A stretch of 12,679 nucleotides of DNA from Elusimicrobia bacterium RIFOXYB2_FULL_49_7. GTDB taxonomy: Bacteria > Fibrobacterota > OXYB2-FULL-49-7. The translations under genes and the position numbers were made by a program. Within the stretch, counting starts at the first letter, position 1. Every line of letters starts with the position of its first letter. Positions 1 to 8,500 of the stretch are shown one piece after another. The stretch is taken from assembly GCA_001800515.1 (NCBI GenBank), contig MGVN01000058.1:302-12980 (forward strand). Reading direction: 5' to 3'. A model generated the notes under the pieces. The model was not told the origin of the DNA and searched no databases. It saw nothing but the letters and a program-made list of their open reading frames with translations.

Positions 1-174
1 AGCGGTATGGGCAAAGGGCCCGCCTTGACCCTGCTTCTGGCCGGACCGGCGCTGTCGCTCCAAAGCATGCTGGTATTGAACTCCATCATGGGCTGGAAGA
101 AGACGGCGACCTATATGTCTTTGGTCATCGTCATGGCCACGCTGACAGGGTTGATTTACGGAAATTATTTCTAA
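1..174 (+). CDS. YraQ/ArsP-type permease, 3' end only
   Basis: The window opens inside this gene, and frame 1 is open for 57 codons to TAA at 172-174. The fragment has a glycine-rich membrane turn (SGMGKGP), a hydrophobic helix with LLLAGPALSLQSM, the motif GWKKT, and a final helix ending in GLIYGNYF. This pattern is typical of the C-terminus of the DUF318/PF03773 permeases. That family includes ArsP, which exports trivalent organoarsenicals, and many permeases found beside small thioredoxins. The family is recognised from memory of its C-terminal pattern. The fragment lacks the conserved N-terminal cysteine and TPF regions, so the substrate cannot be judged. The next gene starts 13 bases downstream with its own strong ribosome binding site, which implies one operon. 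Confidence 0.75.
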   Translation, partial: SGMGKGPALTLLLAGPALSLQSMLVLNSIMGWKKTATYMSLVIVMATLTGLIYGNYF

Positions 175-187
175 ACAGGAGGTCTGG

Positions 188-424
188 ATGAAAAAGCTGC
201 AAATTCTGGGCACCGGATGCCCCAAATGCAAAAAGTTGGCGGAAGCCACGGAACAGGCCGCCAAGGCGCTGGGTATCGAATACGAACTCATCAAGGTGAC
301 GGACATCAACGAAATCATGAAATTCAACGTGATGATGACGCCGGCCCTGGCCGTTGACGGCGAGGTCAAGGTGGTGGGCAGGGTGCCGAATCCTGATGAA
401 ATCAAGAAACTAATCACAAACTAA
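188..424 (+). CDS. Small thioredoxin-like redox protein (ArsE candidate)
   Basis: This 78-residue cytoplasmic protein has no signal peptide. It is a minimal thioredoxin/glutaredoxin fold: beta strand KLQILG, then the redox motif C11-P-K-C14 within TGCPKC, a helix, and a cis-proline loop MMTPAL (P52) followed by VDGEVKVVG. Its length matches the 'redox-active disulfide protein 2' family, whose members are often encoded beside YraQ-type permeases. The start is secure because AGGAGG lies at 177-182, five bases before the ATG. It probably donates electrons or thiols to partners in this operon. In arsEFG-type operons ArsE acts with ArsF. This protein or the next one (436-822) could fill that role, and the sequence does not say which. 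Confidence 0.88.
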   Translation: MKKLQILGTGCPKCKKLAEATEQAAKALGIEYELIKVTDINEIMKFNVMMTPALAVDGEVKVVGRVPNPDEIKKLITN

Positions 425-435
425 GGAGGCATCTT

Positions 436-822
436 ATGGCTACCTGCAATTGCGCACAGGCGCCCAAGCTGATTTTCCCCTGTTCCGGCGCTTCGGATGT
501 CGGCGAACTTTCGGATCGCGCGGCCCGCAAGCTGAGCCACAAAGGAGTGGGCAACATGTACTGCCTCGCCGGCATCGGCGGCGGAGTGGGCGCCATGATA
601 GAATCCACGAAGGCCGCCTCCGGTGTGCTGGCCATTGACGGATGCACTGTCCATTGTACGCGGAAAACACTTGAAAAAGCGGGGATAAAGGACTTCACCC
701 ATGTTGAAATAACGGCGAACGGTTATAAGAAAGGGTCAAGTCCTGTCACGGAAGAAAGCATCGCCAAGGTGGCAGAGCTATCGGAAAAACTGTTTTCCGG
801 AAAAGGAGGCTGCTGTGGATAA
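436..822 (+). CDS. DGC-domain putative zinc-binding protein
   Basis: This 128-residue soluble protein belongs to the DGC family (PF08859), named for the motif seen here as IDGC-TVHC (D68, G69, C70, C74). Other conserved elements are the N-terminal PCSG (C16) with GELSDRAAR, and MYCLAGIGG (C43). It carries extra cysteines at both ends: C4 and C6 in ATCNC, and C126-C127 in the tail GGCCG. The family is thought to bind zinc through conserved cysteines, but its biochemical role is not established. AAGGAGG at 423-429 overlaps the stop of the preceding gene and fixes the start. The 3' end overlaps the next start by eight bases. The location among thiol-redox and permease genes suggests a metal(loid)-binding or sensing role, which is inference. 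Confidence 0.85.
   Translation: MATCNCAQAPKLIFPCSGASDVGELSDRAARKLSHKGVGNMYCLAGIGGGVGAMIESTKAASGVLAIDGCTVHCTRKTLEKAGIKDFTHVEITANGYKKGSSPVTEESIAKVAELSEKLFSGKGGCCG
803..809 (+). promoter_or_regulatory. Ribosome binding site selecting a GTG start
   Basis: AAGGAGG sits inside the last codons of the DGC gene, five bases before GTG at 815. The nearest in-frame ATG is much further downstream and would remove the membrane anchor, so this site supports the GTG start and translational coupling of the two genes. Confidence 0.75.
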
Positions 823-1339
823 TAAGCCGAAAACATGGGTCAAATATTCCTTGCTGATCATCACGATTCTGGTGATGGGGACATGGACTGTTTCGACCTT
901 TGGAAAAACATCTCCTTCAAAAAAAGAAAACACCCCGCCCAAGCCCGTCGCCGGTGCCACCCAGACAAAAACCGCCGCATCCGATACGTCGGCCAAACAG
1001 GAGGCGCGCCAGCTCGTGGTTTATTATTTCATGACCACCTATCGTTGCCGGTCCTGTATTTTCATCGAAGGGACCACGCGCAAGGCCATGGACGAATACT
1101 TCGCGAACGAGCAAAATAGCGGACGGATGGTCTTTAAAATGGTCAATGTTGACGAACCACAGAACAGGCATTTCATCGACGAATACGGGCTCTATACCAA
1201 GACCGTTATCGTCTCGGACATTAAAAACGGAAAACAGGCGGAATGGAAGAACCTGGACCAGGTCTGGAACCTGATCGGCCGGGAGGACGAGTTCAAGGCC
1301 TATATCGCCAAAGAAGTCAGGGCGTATCTCGGGTCATAA
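815..1339 (+). CDS. arsF: ArsF-like membrane-anchored CXXC protein
   Basis: The protein has 174 residues and starts with GTG, overlapping the previous stop by eight bases. One membrane anchor spans roughly residues 11-30, followed by a low-complexity K/P/T/A linker (31-65). A thioredoxin-like domain then begins LVVYYFMTTYRCRSCIFIE, with C78 and C81 in CRSC. The YYF-x3-YRC-x2-C-x2-IE pattern is the signature of proteins annotated as ArsF-family nitrophenyl-compound nitroreductase subunits. Such proteins have been reported to act with ArsE in reducing nitroaromatic arsenicals. The NVDEP and VIVSD segments are also usual for this family. The catalytic domain is probably periplasmic. The ArsG-like gene follows two bases downstream, as in known arsEFG groups. 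The name rests on motif and neighbours; no arsenic substrate is shown. Confidence 0.82.
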   Translation: MDNKPKTWVKYSLLIITILVMGTWTVSTFGKTSPSKKENTPPKPVAGATQTKTAASDTSAKQEARQLVVYYFMTTYRCRSCIFIEGTTRKAMDEYFANEQNSGRMVFKMVNVDEPQNRHFIDEYGLYTKTVIVSDIKNGKQAEWKNLDQVWNLIGREDEFKAYIAKEVRAYLGS

Positions 1340-1341
1340 TT

Positions 1342-2031
1342 ATGGACACCTTTCTTTTCAGTCTCGGCGCGGCGTTCTGGCTTGGGGTGACCACCTCCAT
1401 CAGCCCCTGCCCCCTTGCCGCCAACATCGCCGCCATTTCCTATGTGGGACGGCGGGCGGGCAGCGTGCGCAGCATCCTTTCCGCGGGGTTGCTCTATACG
1501 CTTGGCCGGATGATTACCTATCTAATCGTGGGCTTCGTCGTCACCAAGAGCCTGCTCTCCATTCCGCACGTTTCCATGTTTCTCCAGACCAACATGAACA
1601 AAATACTCGGGCCGCTGCTGATTGTGGTGGCCCTGGTCCTTTTCGGCCTGGTGGATTTCAGCACCGGCGGAGGAGGCATGTCCGAACGGATACGGAAACG
1701 GGTCGATAAGGCGGGGATATGGGGCGCATTGATTCTAGGTTTAATCTTTGCGCTGACCTTCTGCCCGGTCTCCGCCGCCCTCTTTTTCGGCAGCCTCATT
1801 CCCATTGCCGTTCGTCACTCCTCCACGGTCCTGGTTCCGTCCGTTTACGGCATCGGGACCGCCATTCCAGTCCTGGTTTTCGCCGTGGTCATGGCAATCA
1901 GCGTCCAGGCCGTGGGAAAGGTATTTACCCGGCTGACGGCCATCGAACTCTGGATAAGGCGCGTGATGGCCGTGATATTCCTGGGCGCGGGTGTTTACAT
2001 GACGCTGGTCCACACGCTTAAACTCTTTTAA
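1342..2031 (+). CDS. arsG: ArsG-like DsbD/CcdA-fold permease
   Basis: This 229-residue membrane protein has about six hydrophobic segments. The first conserved cysteine is in TSISPCPLAANIAAISY (C23) and the second in ALTFCPVSAALFFG (C141). One membrane-embedded cysteine in each half is the plan of the CcdA/DsbD thiol-transporter superfamily. This variant sequence, directly after an ArsF gene, fits the ArsG aromatic arsenical efflux permease family. The frame stays open upstream to 1243, but ATG 1342 places a proper first membrane helix at the N-terminus and lies two bases after the ArsF stop. It has no good ribosome binding site, so translational coupling is likely. As an alternative, it could carry electrons across the inner membrane to the periplasmic CXXC proteins, as CcdA does. 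Confidence 0.82.
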   Translation: MDTFLFSLGAAFWLGVTTSISPCPLAANIAAISYVGRRAGSVRSILSAGLLYTLGRMITYLIVGFVVTKSLLSIPHVSMFLQTNMNKILGPLLIVVALVLFGLVDFSTGGGGMSERIRKRVDKAGIWGALILGLIFALTFCPVSAALFFGSLIPIAVRHSSTVLVPSVYGIGTAIPVLVFAVVMAISVQAVGKVFTRLTAIELWIRRVMAVIFLGAGVYMTLVHTLKLF

Positions 2032-2048
2032 TCCAAACGGAGGTTTCC

Positions 2049-3257
2049 ATGGTCCGTCTTTTTCTGGCGTTGATACCTTTCCTGCTCGGGACACCCCTTC
2101 CGGCATCCGCAAAACCCATGCCGGAATTCCTTGAGTTGGGTTCAAAAACCTGCATTCCCTGCCGTCTCATGGCGCCGATCGTGGAACGGTTGAAGGTCGA
2201 TTTTAAGAACGACTTCACCACCCGCTTTGTGGAAGTCGGCATCGGCGGTGATAAAACACTGGCCGAGAAATTCGACATCAAGGTCATCCCCACCCAAATC
2301 TTCCTGGATGAAAACGACAAGGAGCTCTGGCGTCATGAAGGATACATTTCCCGTTTCGGCATTCTGGATAAATGGCGCGAACTGAAATATGCCTTTGCGG
2401 ACAGCGTATTAAAGACCGATTACAGCCGGATGGAACCCGCGGGAAAGGATGAACGCTTAAAATCGCAAATATGCGCCATGTGCGATGGGACCATCGATGA
2501 TAAAACCCTTGTTGTGGTGAAAACAGCCAAAGGCGATGTCCGGTATTGCGGCCCGCACTGCTATTTCATCATGGAATCCTGCCTATTGGAAGACAAGAGC
2601 CTGCTTGAGGACAATACACAGGCGGCGGATTATCAAACAGGCAGGACATTTCCAGCCGCTCAACTGCATTATTTATACGGCTTTTCCGACGGCAATGCCC
2701 GCCCTTCCATAAAAGCGTTTAAAGACGGGAAACAGGCTCTCAAAGAAACGGGGAAAGCGGGAGGTTCGATACTCGATTGGGCAACGCTCAAACGCAAGGA
2801 ACAGGCCATCCGGTGCGGTTTCTGCGACCGGGCGGTCTATCCGGAGGATGCCGCTGTTGTCAAGGCTGACGGCATCTATACCTGGGGCTGCTGTTCCCAC
2901 TGCGCACTCGGTGTGGCCGCACGCACAGGCAAGGATATCGAAGTCTTCCAGCCGGATCGTCTTACCGGCGTGATGGTAACGGTCAAAACATTCAACGGCT
3001 ATGTTCAATCAATTGAACCGGCCACTAGCGTGGCCTGGTTCGGCCTTAAAAAAGGCCCGGACGGCAAGTTCGGTTCAGCCGGGTGTTTCCATCAGGGTTT
3101 CTTCACCACTCCTGAAAACCTGAAAACATGGGTTCTTAAGAATCCGACGGCCGTCGGCGGAATGATCACCATCGACCAGGCGCTTGCGGATAAGATGAAG
3201 CTGAACCCTTCCCAGATTGCCAAAGCCTGCAAGATCGGAGAATGCGCGCCAAAATGA
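2049..3257 (+). CDS. Secreted thioredoxin-NosL-like-MerB-like fusion
   Basis: The protein has 402 residues. A signal peptide (about 1-21, ending PASA) is followed by a thioredoxin domain (about 22-120) with C35-I-P-C38 and a cis-Pro region IPTQ (P81). Next is a NosL-like module (about 138-250): C142-x2-C145-D, VVVK, C167-GPH-C171, then an AFKDG-type strand with a GGSILDW ending. A second module begins C256-x2-C259-D and continues VVK and C281-C-S-H-C285. It leads into a stretch resembling MerB, with IEP (322-324), AGCFHQGFF (C346), a PENLKTW helix and GGMITIDQAL. NosL and MerB are known to be structurally related. The MerB catalytic Asp (CxxD) is not evident, so lyase activity is doubtful and metal binding is more likely. 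CGGAGG at 2038-2043 fixes the start. C394 and C399 near the end are extra cysteines. Confidence 0.72.
   Translation: MVRLFLALIPFLLGTPLPASAKPMPEFLELGSKTCIPCRLMAPIVERLKVDFKNDFTTRFVEVGIGGDKTLAEKFDIKVIPTQIFLDENDKELWRHEGYISRFGILDKWRELKYAFADSVLKTDYSRMEPAGKDERLKSQICAMCDGTIDDKTLVVVKTAKGDVRYCGPHCYFIMESCLLEDKSLLEDNTQAADYQTGRTFPAAQLHYLYGFSDGNARPSIKAFKDGKQALKETGKAGGSILDWATLKRKEQAIRCGFCDRAVYPEDAAVVKADGIYTWGCCSHCALGVAARTGKDIEVFQPDRLTGVMVTVKTFNGYVQSIEPATSVAWFGLKKGPDGKFGSAGCFHQGFFTTPENLKTWVLKNPTAVGGMITIDQALADKMKLNPSQIAKACKIGECAPK
2472..2903 (+). repeat. Tandem duplicated cysteine metal-binding module
   Basis: Within the preceding protein, residues 142-171 and 256-285 align with no gaps at a constant offset of 114. 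The matched positions are C142/C256, C145/C259, D146/D260, V156-V157-K158/V270-V271-K272, C167/C281, H170/H284 and C171/C285. The pattern is CxxCD, then VVK, then Cxx(P/S)HC-like, and suggests two copies of a treble-clef-like or NosL-type metal site produced by duplication. Confidence 0.75.
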
Positions 3258-4549
3258 TGCGACTTCTTGCCTTATGCTTTTTTTTACTGATATCGGGGAC
3301 CGCGAATGTCGTTTCCGGCACTCTAAAAATAGACTTTAAAGCCGCCCTATCCCTCGCTGATTCAGCTCATTCCGAAATCAAGAACGGCTTATCAAGAATC
3401 CGCGAATCACAACAACGAAAACTACAGATCGTGTCGAATCTGTTTCCGCAACTATCGGCATCGGCAAATTATACAAGGCTGGGCGAAGGACCTCCGGGCA
3501 AGAAATACCTCCTCGGAAATTCGAACGATGATTTTTATACGGATGTTACCGCCAAGCAACTGCTGTTCGCCGGAGGAAAGTACCGCAACCAGATTTCCGC
3601 GGCGGAAACGCTCACGGTCGTCGAAAACCAAAAACTATCACAGACCCGCAGAAGCATAAGGCTGGCAATCGCACGGGCGTACTTTGAGACCGTGAAGGCG
3701 CGTTTTGCGGTCGGCGTCCAGCGTGACCTCATCCAGCGGACACGCGCCCAATCCGATATAGCGGAGCTTCTTTTCCAGGGAGGCAAGACCTCCAACCTTG
3801 ATGTTGTCCGCCTGCGCACGCAACTCCTGATTGCCGGGGGCCAGCTGACCGCGTTTGAATCGCAGCTCAAGACCCGGCAATATCAGCTTGCCCAGGCCAT
3901 CGGCGTTACGGACACCTGTTCCGTCGCGGATTCGGTTTTATCGGACACGCTGGAATCTTTGCCGGTTGACATGGAGTATCTGATGCAGGAACTCAAGGAG
4001 GCGCCGGAAATGAAGGCGGCGCAAGCGGCGCATGAAAACGCCCTGCTGAACGAAAAGGTCGCCAAAGCGGACTATTTCCCGACCCTATCATTGAACGGCG
4101 GCTATAACCGTGAAGAGGACCGTTTCTTTCCCGGAAATCCTAACTGGGTTATCGGCGCTTCGATATCCGTACCCCTATACCGTGGGGGAGGAACCCGGGC
4201 GCAGGCGGCACAAGCCTATGAGCGGACACAACAGGCCGAAAACACCCTGGACCAGACTTGGGTCAGCCTAACGGCACGATTACGCTCCGCCATCGAGTCC
4301 TTGAATGATAAAAAAGATAAGATCAACATCGCCGGACAGGTGGTGGAATCGGCGAATGAGACGGTCGGTATCGCTGAACTTCGTTATTCGACCGGGAAAC
4401 TTAGCGCTTTTGAGCTTATTGACGCCCAGAATACCTATGCGCGGGCGCAGCAGGATTTCTTTAATGCGCATGTTGACTACCGCATCGCCATTGAGGAAAT
4501 AGCCGTCCTTTGTCCATCGGTATTGAAAGCAGAGGAGACCCATAAATGA
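3254..4549 (+). CDS. TolC-family outer-membrane efflux channel
   Basis: The protein has 431 residues from ATG 3254, which overlaps the previous stop as ATGA. Another in-frame ATG at 3242 is less likely because GGAG at 3237-3240 lies only one base before it, whereas ATG 3254 gives the usual coupled overlap and a cleaner signal peptide (MMRLLALCFFLLI...). The mature protein shows the two repeats of OEP proteins (PF02321). The first has AALSLADSAHSEIKNG followed by FPQLSASANYTR. The second has APEMKAAQAAHENALL followed by ADYFPTLSLNGGYNRE. ISVPLYRGGGTRAQ and STGKLSAFELIDAQNTY are classic later elements. It forms the trimeric outer-membrane and periplasmic tunnel of a tripartite pump. It is coupled by another ATGA overlap to the adaptor gene, so it serves the pump encoded next. 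Confidence 0.93.
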   Translation: MMRLLALCFFLLISGTANVVSGTLKIDFKAALSLADSAHSEIKNGLSRIRESQQRKLQIVSNLFPQLSASANYTRLGEGPPGKKYLLGNSNDDFYTDVTAKQLLFAGGKYRNQISAAETLTVVENQKLSQTRRSIRLAIARAYFETVKARFAVGVQRDLIQRTRAQSDIAELLFQGGKTSNLDVVRLRTQLLIAGGQLTAFESQLKTRQYQLAQAIGVTDTCSVADSVLSDTLESLPVDMEYLMQELKEAPEMKAAQAAHENALLNEKVAKADYFPTLSLNGGYNREEDRFFPGNPNWVIGASISVPLYRGGGTRAQAAQAYERTQQAENTLDQTWVSLTARLRSAIESLNDKKDKINIAGQVVESANETVGIAELRYSTGKLSAFELIDAQNTYARAQQDFFNAHVDYRIAIEEIAVLCPSVLKAEETHK

Positions 4550-5577
4550 ATAATCATCGAATAGCGGGTTTGTTTTTATCGGCGCTCTTACTCGTGGCGC
4601 TTAGCGGGTGCGGCGGTTCGAAGGAGAACAACGAAAGCGGCGCTCCGGCTCCCAAGAAAAAGCCGGGCGTAAAAGTCATGGTCCTTAAGACGCAGCCCAT
4701 CGCCGAGAAAATCAGGGTGACCGGAACCGTTGGTTCACGCTTGCGCACATGGATTAATGCGCCGGCGGAAGGCACCGTGTTATCGCTGGACCTCCGTGAG
4801 GGTGACGCCGTGACTCCGGGTATGATTATCGGATATATCATGTCAAGCGACCAGCAGAATATGCTGGCCATCGTCCAGGCGGAATATAACCAGGCGCGGA
4901 ATGTCGCGGGAAACGACAGCAACGCAACCGTCCAATCCGCGAAGGCGCGTCTGGATGCCGCGACATCGCTTTACAAATCAGCGCCAATCGTATCTCCAAT
5001 CAAGGGCGTGGTCATCACCAAATCCGTTGAGCCCGGCGCGATGGTTTCGGTTCGCCAACCGCTTGCCGAGGTCGCGGATATTCAGAAGCTTATTGTCAAG
5101 ACCGCCTTGCCGGAGCGGTATGTTTCCGCAGTAAAGACCGGACAGAAAGTGCGGGTAACGGTTTCAGGCGCGGATTCGTCGGCCACGGGCGTGGTTTCTC
5201 TCATGTACCCTTCGGTGGATACACGCAGCCGAACCCTGGGCGTTGAGATCACGCTGGGAACCCGGAAAACTCTGCGGCCCGGGATGAGCGCGGTTGTGGA
5301 CATCACGGTTGCCTCGCGTCCCTCGGCCCTTGTTGTGCCCTATGACGCGGTACTGTTTCGTCCCAACGGAAACAAGTTTGTGTTCACGGTTACGGACAGC
5401 ACGGCTCACGCGCGCAAGGTCACAACCGGTATCGAGACAAATTCCATGGTTGAAATAACGGAGGGCTTAACCGCCGGAGATAAAATCATCCTGATGGGGC
5501 AGGACAATATCAAGGATGGTGCCGTTGTCAAAATCATGGACAATGGGCCGGGTGCGAAAGGCGACATGAAGAAATGA
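4546..5577 (+). CDS. RND efflux periplasmic adaptor lipoprotein
   Basis: This 343-residue membrane-fusion protein has a lipoprotein signal with lipobox LSGC (C22), so it is tethered to the inner membrane by lipid. A charged, proline-rich linker leads to barrel strand VKVMVLKTQPIAEKIRVTG. The first lipoyl half (about 72-98, PAEGTVLSLDLREGD) is followed by a short helical hairpin (about 99-146) rich in Q, A and K. The second lipoyl half (about 149-176) contains SPIKGVVITKSVEPGAMV. Beta-barrel and membrane-proximal domains follow, with LRPGMSAVVDI and VPYDAVL. The hairpin is short compared with AcrA. The gene overlaps its neighbours by ATGA at both ends, so it is co-translated with the channel and pump. 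Order and spacing define one tripartite RND exporter. Confidence 0.93.
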   Translation: MNNHRIAGLFLSALLLVALSGCGGSKENNESGAPAPKKKPGVKVMVLKTQPIAEKIRVTGTVGSRLRTWINAPAEGTVLSLDLREGDAVTPGMIIGYIMSSDQQNMLAIVQAEYNQARNVAGNDSNATVQSAKARLDAATSLYKSAPIVSPIKGVVITKSVEPGAMVSVRQPLAEVADIQKLIVKTALPERYVSAVKTGQKVRVTVSGADSSATGVVSLMYPSVDTRSRTLGVEITLGTRKTLRPGMSAVVDITVASRPSALVVPYDAVLFRPNGNKFVFTVTDSTAHARKVTTGIETNSMVEITEGLTAGDKIILMGQDNIKDGAVVKIMDNGPGAKGDMKK

Positions 5578-8500
5578 AGCTATCGGACATTTCCCTCAAT
5601 AAGCCTCTTTCCGTTCTGGCCTTAACGGTCGCACTCTGGGTGCTGGGCCTCTTCAGTTTCCACCGGCTGCCCGTGAACCTGCTCCCTGATATTACCTATC
5701 CAATGGTCAAGGTCTATGTGGACTGGAAGGGTGCAACACCCCAGGACATTGAAGATAACATTGCCGAACCGCTTGAACAGAAGATGTCAACCATTGACAA
5801 ACTGGATTATCTCGAAGCACAGTGTATGGAAGGCAAATATCAGCTGCTGGTTAATTTTACCTACGATGCGGACCGCGACATCGCCTATCAGGACGTGCTT
5901 GCAAAAATTAACCAGGTCCGCCAGAAACTGCCGAAGGACGCAAACGAACCGCTGGTATTAAAGGCGGACCCGTCCCAGCTTCCTGTCATGGATATCATTA
6001 TAACTTCAGCTAATCATAATCTGGCTCAATTGCGTTCATGGGTCGAGAATTATCTTCAGCCGGAATTCGTCACTGTTTCGGGAACCGCGGGCGCGGAAGT
6101 GACCGGTGGGTTGAGCAGGGAGATACGGGTTCTTATCGACCCATTTAGGGCGCAGGCGATGGGCATAACGCCGGACCGCATTGTACAGCGCATCCGCGAC
6201 GAGAACACAGAGAATTCTGTTGGCCGCATGGTTGTGGGCCGCAAGGATAATCTGGTCAGAATCAGCGCCGAATACCATGACCTCGAAAGCATCCGTAATA
6301 TCGTAATCCTTTCGGACACTCAGGGCAAATCGGTTTACATAAAGGATTTCGCCCGAGTCGAGGACAGCCATGATGTACAGCGTGTTTTTACGAGAATCGA
6401 CGGCAAAGAAGGCGTCAAAATGTCGATTTTCAAACAGGACGGTTTCAATACTATTGATGTGGAAACCGGTATTCAGCAAAAGATAAAAGAGCTGCGTGGT
6501 TCGCTTCCGGCAGGCGTTACGATTTCAATTGCGTACGATCAGGCCGACTACATCCGCTCGGCGAATACGGGCGTCAAGGATGCCGCGATTATCGCCGGTA
6601 TTCTTGTTCTGCTGGTAACCATTCTCTTCCTGAATGGCTGGCGGCGGGTTTTAATGATTAGCTTGTCCCTTCCGGTTTCGCTCTTCGGCACTTTCATAAT
6701 CATGAACATGCTGGGATTTTCCATCAATATTATTTCCCTTGGCGGACTGGTGGTGGCCATCACGGTCATCCTTGACGACAGCATTGTGGTGCTTGAAAAC
6801 ATCACACGGCTTCAGCATGCCGGAACGCCCAATGCCGTTCAGCTGGGTATTGAACAGGTGGGAAAGCCGGTTTTATATTCGATGTTCACTTTTGTCGTCA
6901 TCTTTCTTCCTTTCCTCTTCATACCGGGCCTGACCTCTCTTTTATTCAAGGAACTGGGTATTACGGTTGCCATCGCCATTGTATTCTCGTTCTTCGTATC
7001 CCGTACCGTCATACCGGCGCTTTCGATACTCCTGTTTAAGGACGAAAAAGTAAAAAGCACTCTCAAGGAAGGTCCAATTACTGGGATAATCAAGGTAATC
7101 GAAAACGGCTATTCCCGTTTGCTATGCGTATTGCTGCGACACGGGAAAATCGCAGTCATTGCCGTTATGGCCGGTTTTTTCATTTGGGCCATGATGGTAT
7201 CCCGCAATATCGGCAGTGAATTCATGCCGCAGCCTGATGATGGTATGATTACCGTCAAGGTCAAGTTGCCCACCGGAACATCCGCTCCGGAGAATGAAAA
7301 AGTACTCCGTAACATTGAAAAGGTTGCTCGTTCTCTGCCGGATGTGCAAACCGTGTCCGCCCTTGCCGGCGGCAGAATATGGGGGCTTGTCACCTACGAA
7401 ATTCCCCATGAAGGCGAAGTGAACGTCCAGTTGATTCCAAAACTCAAACGTAAGCTTAGTACCGATGCGTTTGTTAAACTGTTCGGCGACAGCCTGGCGC
7501 GCGCCGCAAAATACCCGGGCGCCAAGGTCAAAGTTTTTCATACAAAGATGAAAGGCATCCGGGTGGTCGGCGATTATGACGTGGAAATAGAAGTGTATGG
7601 GCCCAAAAATCTGGATATTAATGAACTCTATTCAACGGTGCTTGGAATTCAAGCCGCCGTTAAGGATGTAAAAGGGCTGGGTAATCTTGATGTTTCCATA
7701 GACATAAACAAGCCCGAATATACGCTTCTTTTCAATAAAGACCGCCTTGCGGAATTCGATTTATCGAGTCAGCAGGTCAGTTCAACGACAAGAACGCTTT
7801 TAGACGGCCAGGTCGCCACGCAATACAAGGAAAACGGCTTCTTTTATCCGATACGGGTCGTTTCCGACAGCGGTTGGCTGACCGGTCGTGAAGACTTGCG
7901 AAACACACCGCTGTTTGCGAAAAATGGGCAGGTCTATTTGCGGGATGTCGCCACACTCACACAAACCACGGGCCCGCTGACTATTGACAGGCGGGACCGG
8001 ATGAGAATCATCAAAGTCACGGGCTCCGTGACCGGCGGCAATGTAGGGTCGGTGACAGACGAGGTTTACCGTAAAGTCCGGGATGTGCCGTTGCCGCAGA
8101 ATGTTTTTATCAAAGCGGGCGGACAGGCGCGCATGATGCAGGAAAGTAATAAAAACATGTTTACCGTCATCGGCATCGGCATTCTGCTGGCCTTTGTTCT
8201 TTTGATTGTTCTCTTTGAATCCATCCGCCTGCCCTTGATTGTCATGCTGTCTATTCCGCTGGCGCTGACCGGCTTTATGTTCGCCCTGTCCATCGCCCAT
8301 GTTCCCCTGGGCGTGACGGCTTACATAGGCATTATTGTGCTCATCGGCATGCTTATCAACCACTGGGTTTTGCTCCTTTCGTTTATCGAGGAAAAGCGGG
8401 CGGAAGGAATTGCAGTCGAGGATGCGATAGTGGCCGCAGCCACCACGCGTTTGAGGCCCATTGTGATGACCTTTTTGACCGCGGTGTTGGGACTGCTGCC

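Noticed and set aside
1243..1341. N-terminal extension of the ArsG-like permease
   Set aside because: It overlaps the ArsF-like gene in another frame and adds a polar, glycine/arginine-rich segment before the first membrane helix.
1741..2145. 134-residue minus-strand frame spanning two genes
   Set aside because: It crosses the ArsG-like/thioredoxin junction antisense and resembles no protein family.
3042..3057. GGCCTT/AAGGCC hairpin resembling a terminator
   Set aside because: It is inside the coding sequence of the thioredoxin-NosL-MerB-like gene, has only a six-base stem, and is not followed by a T-run.
6036..6479. 147-residue open frame on the minus strand
   Set aside because: It is antisense to the RND porter domain, whose conserved motifs show the plus strand is the coding one.
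7800..8363. 187-residue open frame on the minus strand
   Set aside because: It lies wholly inside the RND gene, has a histidine/glutamine-rich shadow composition, and shows no ribosome binding site or domain.
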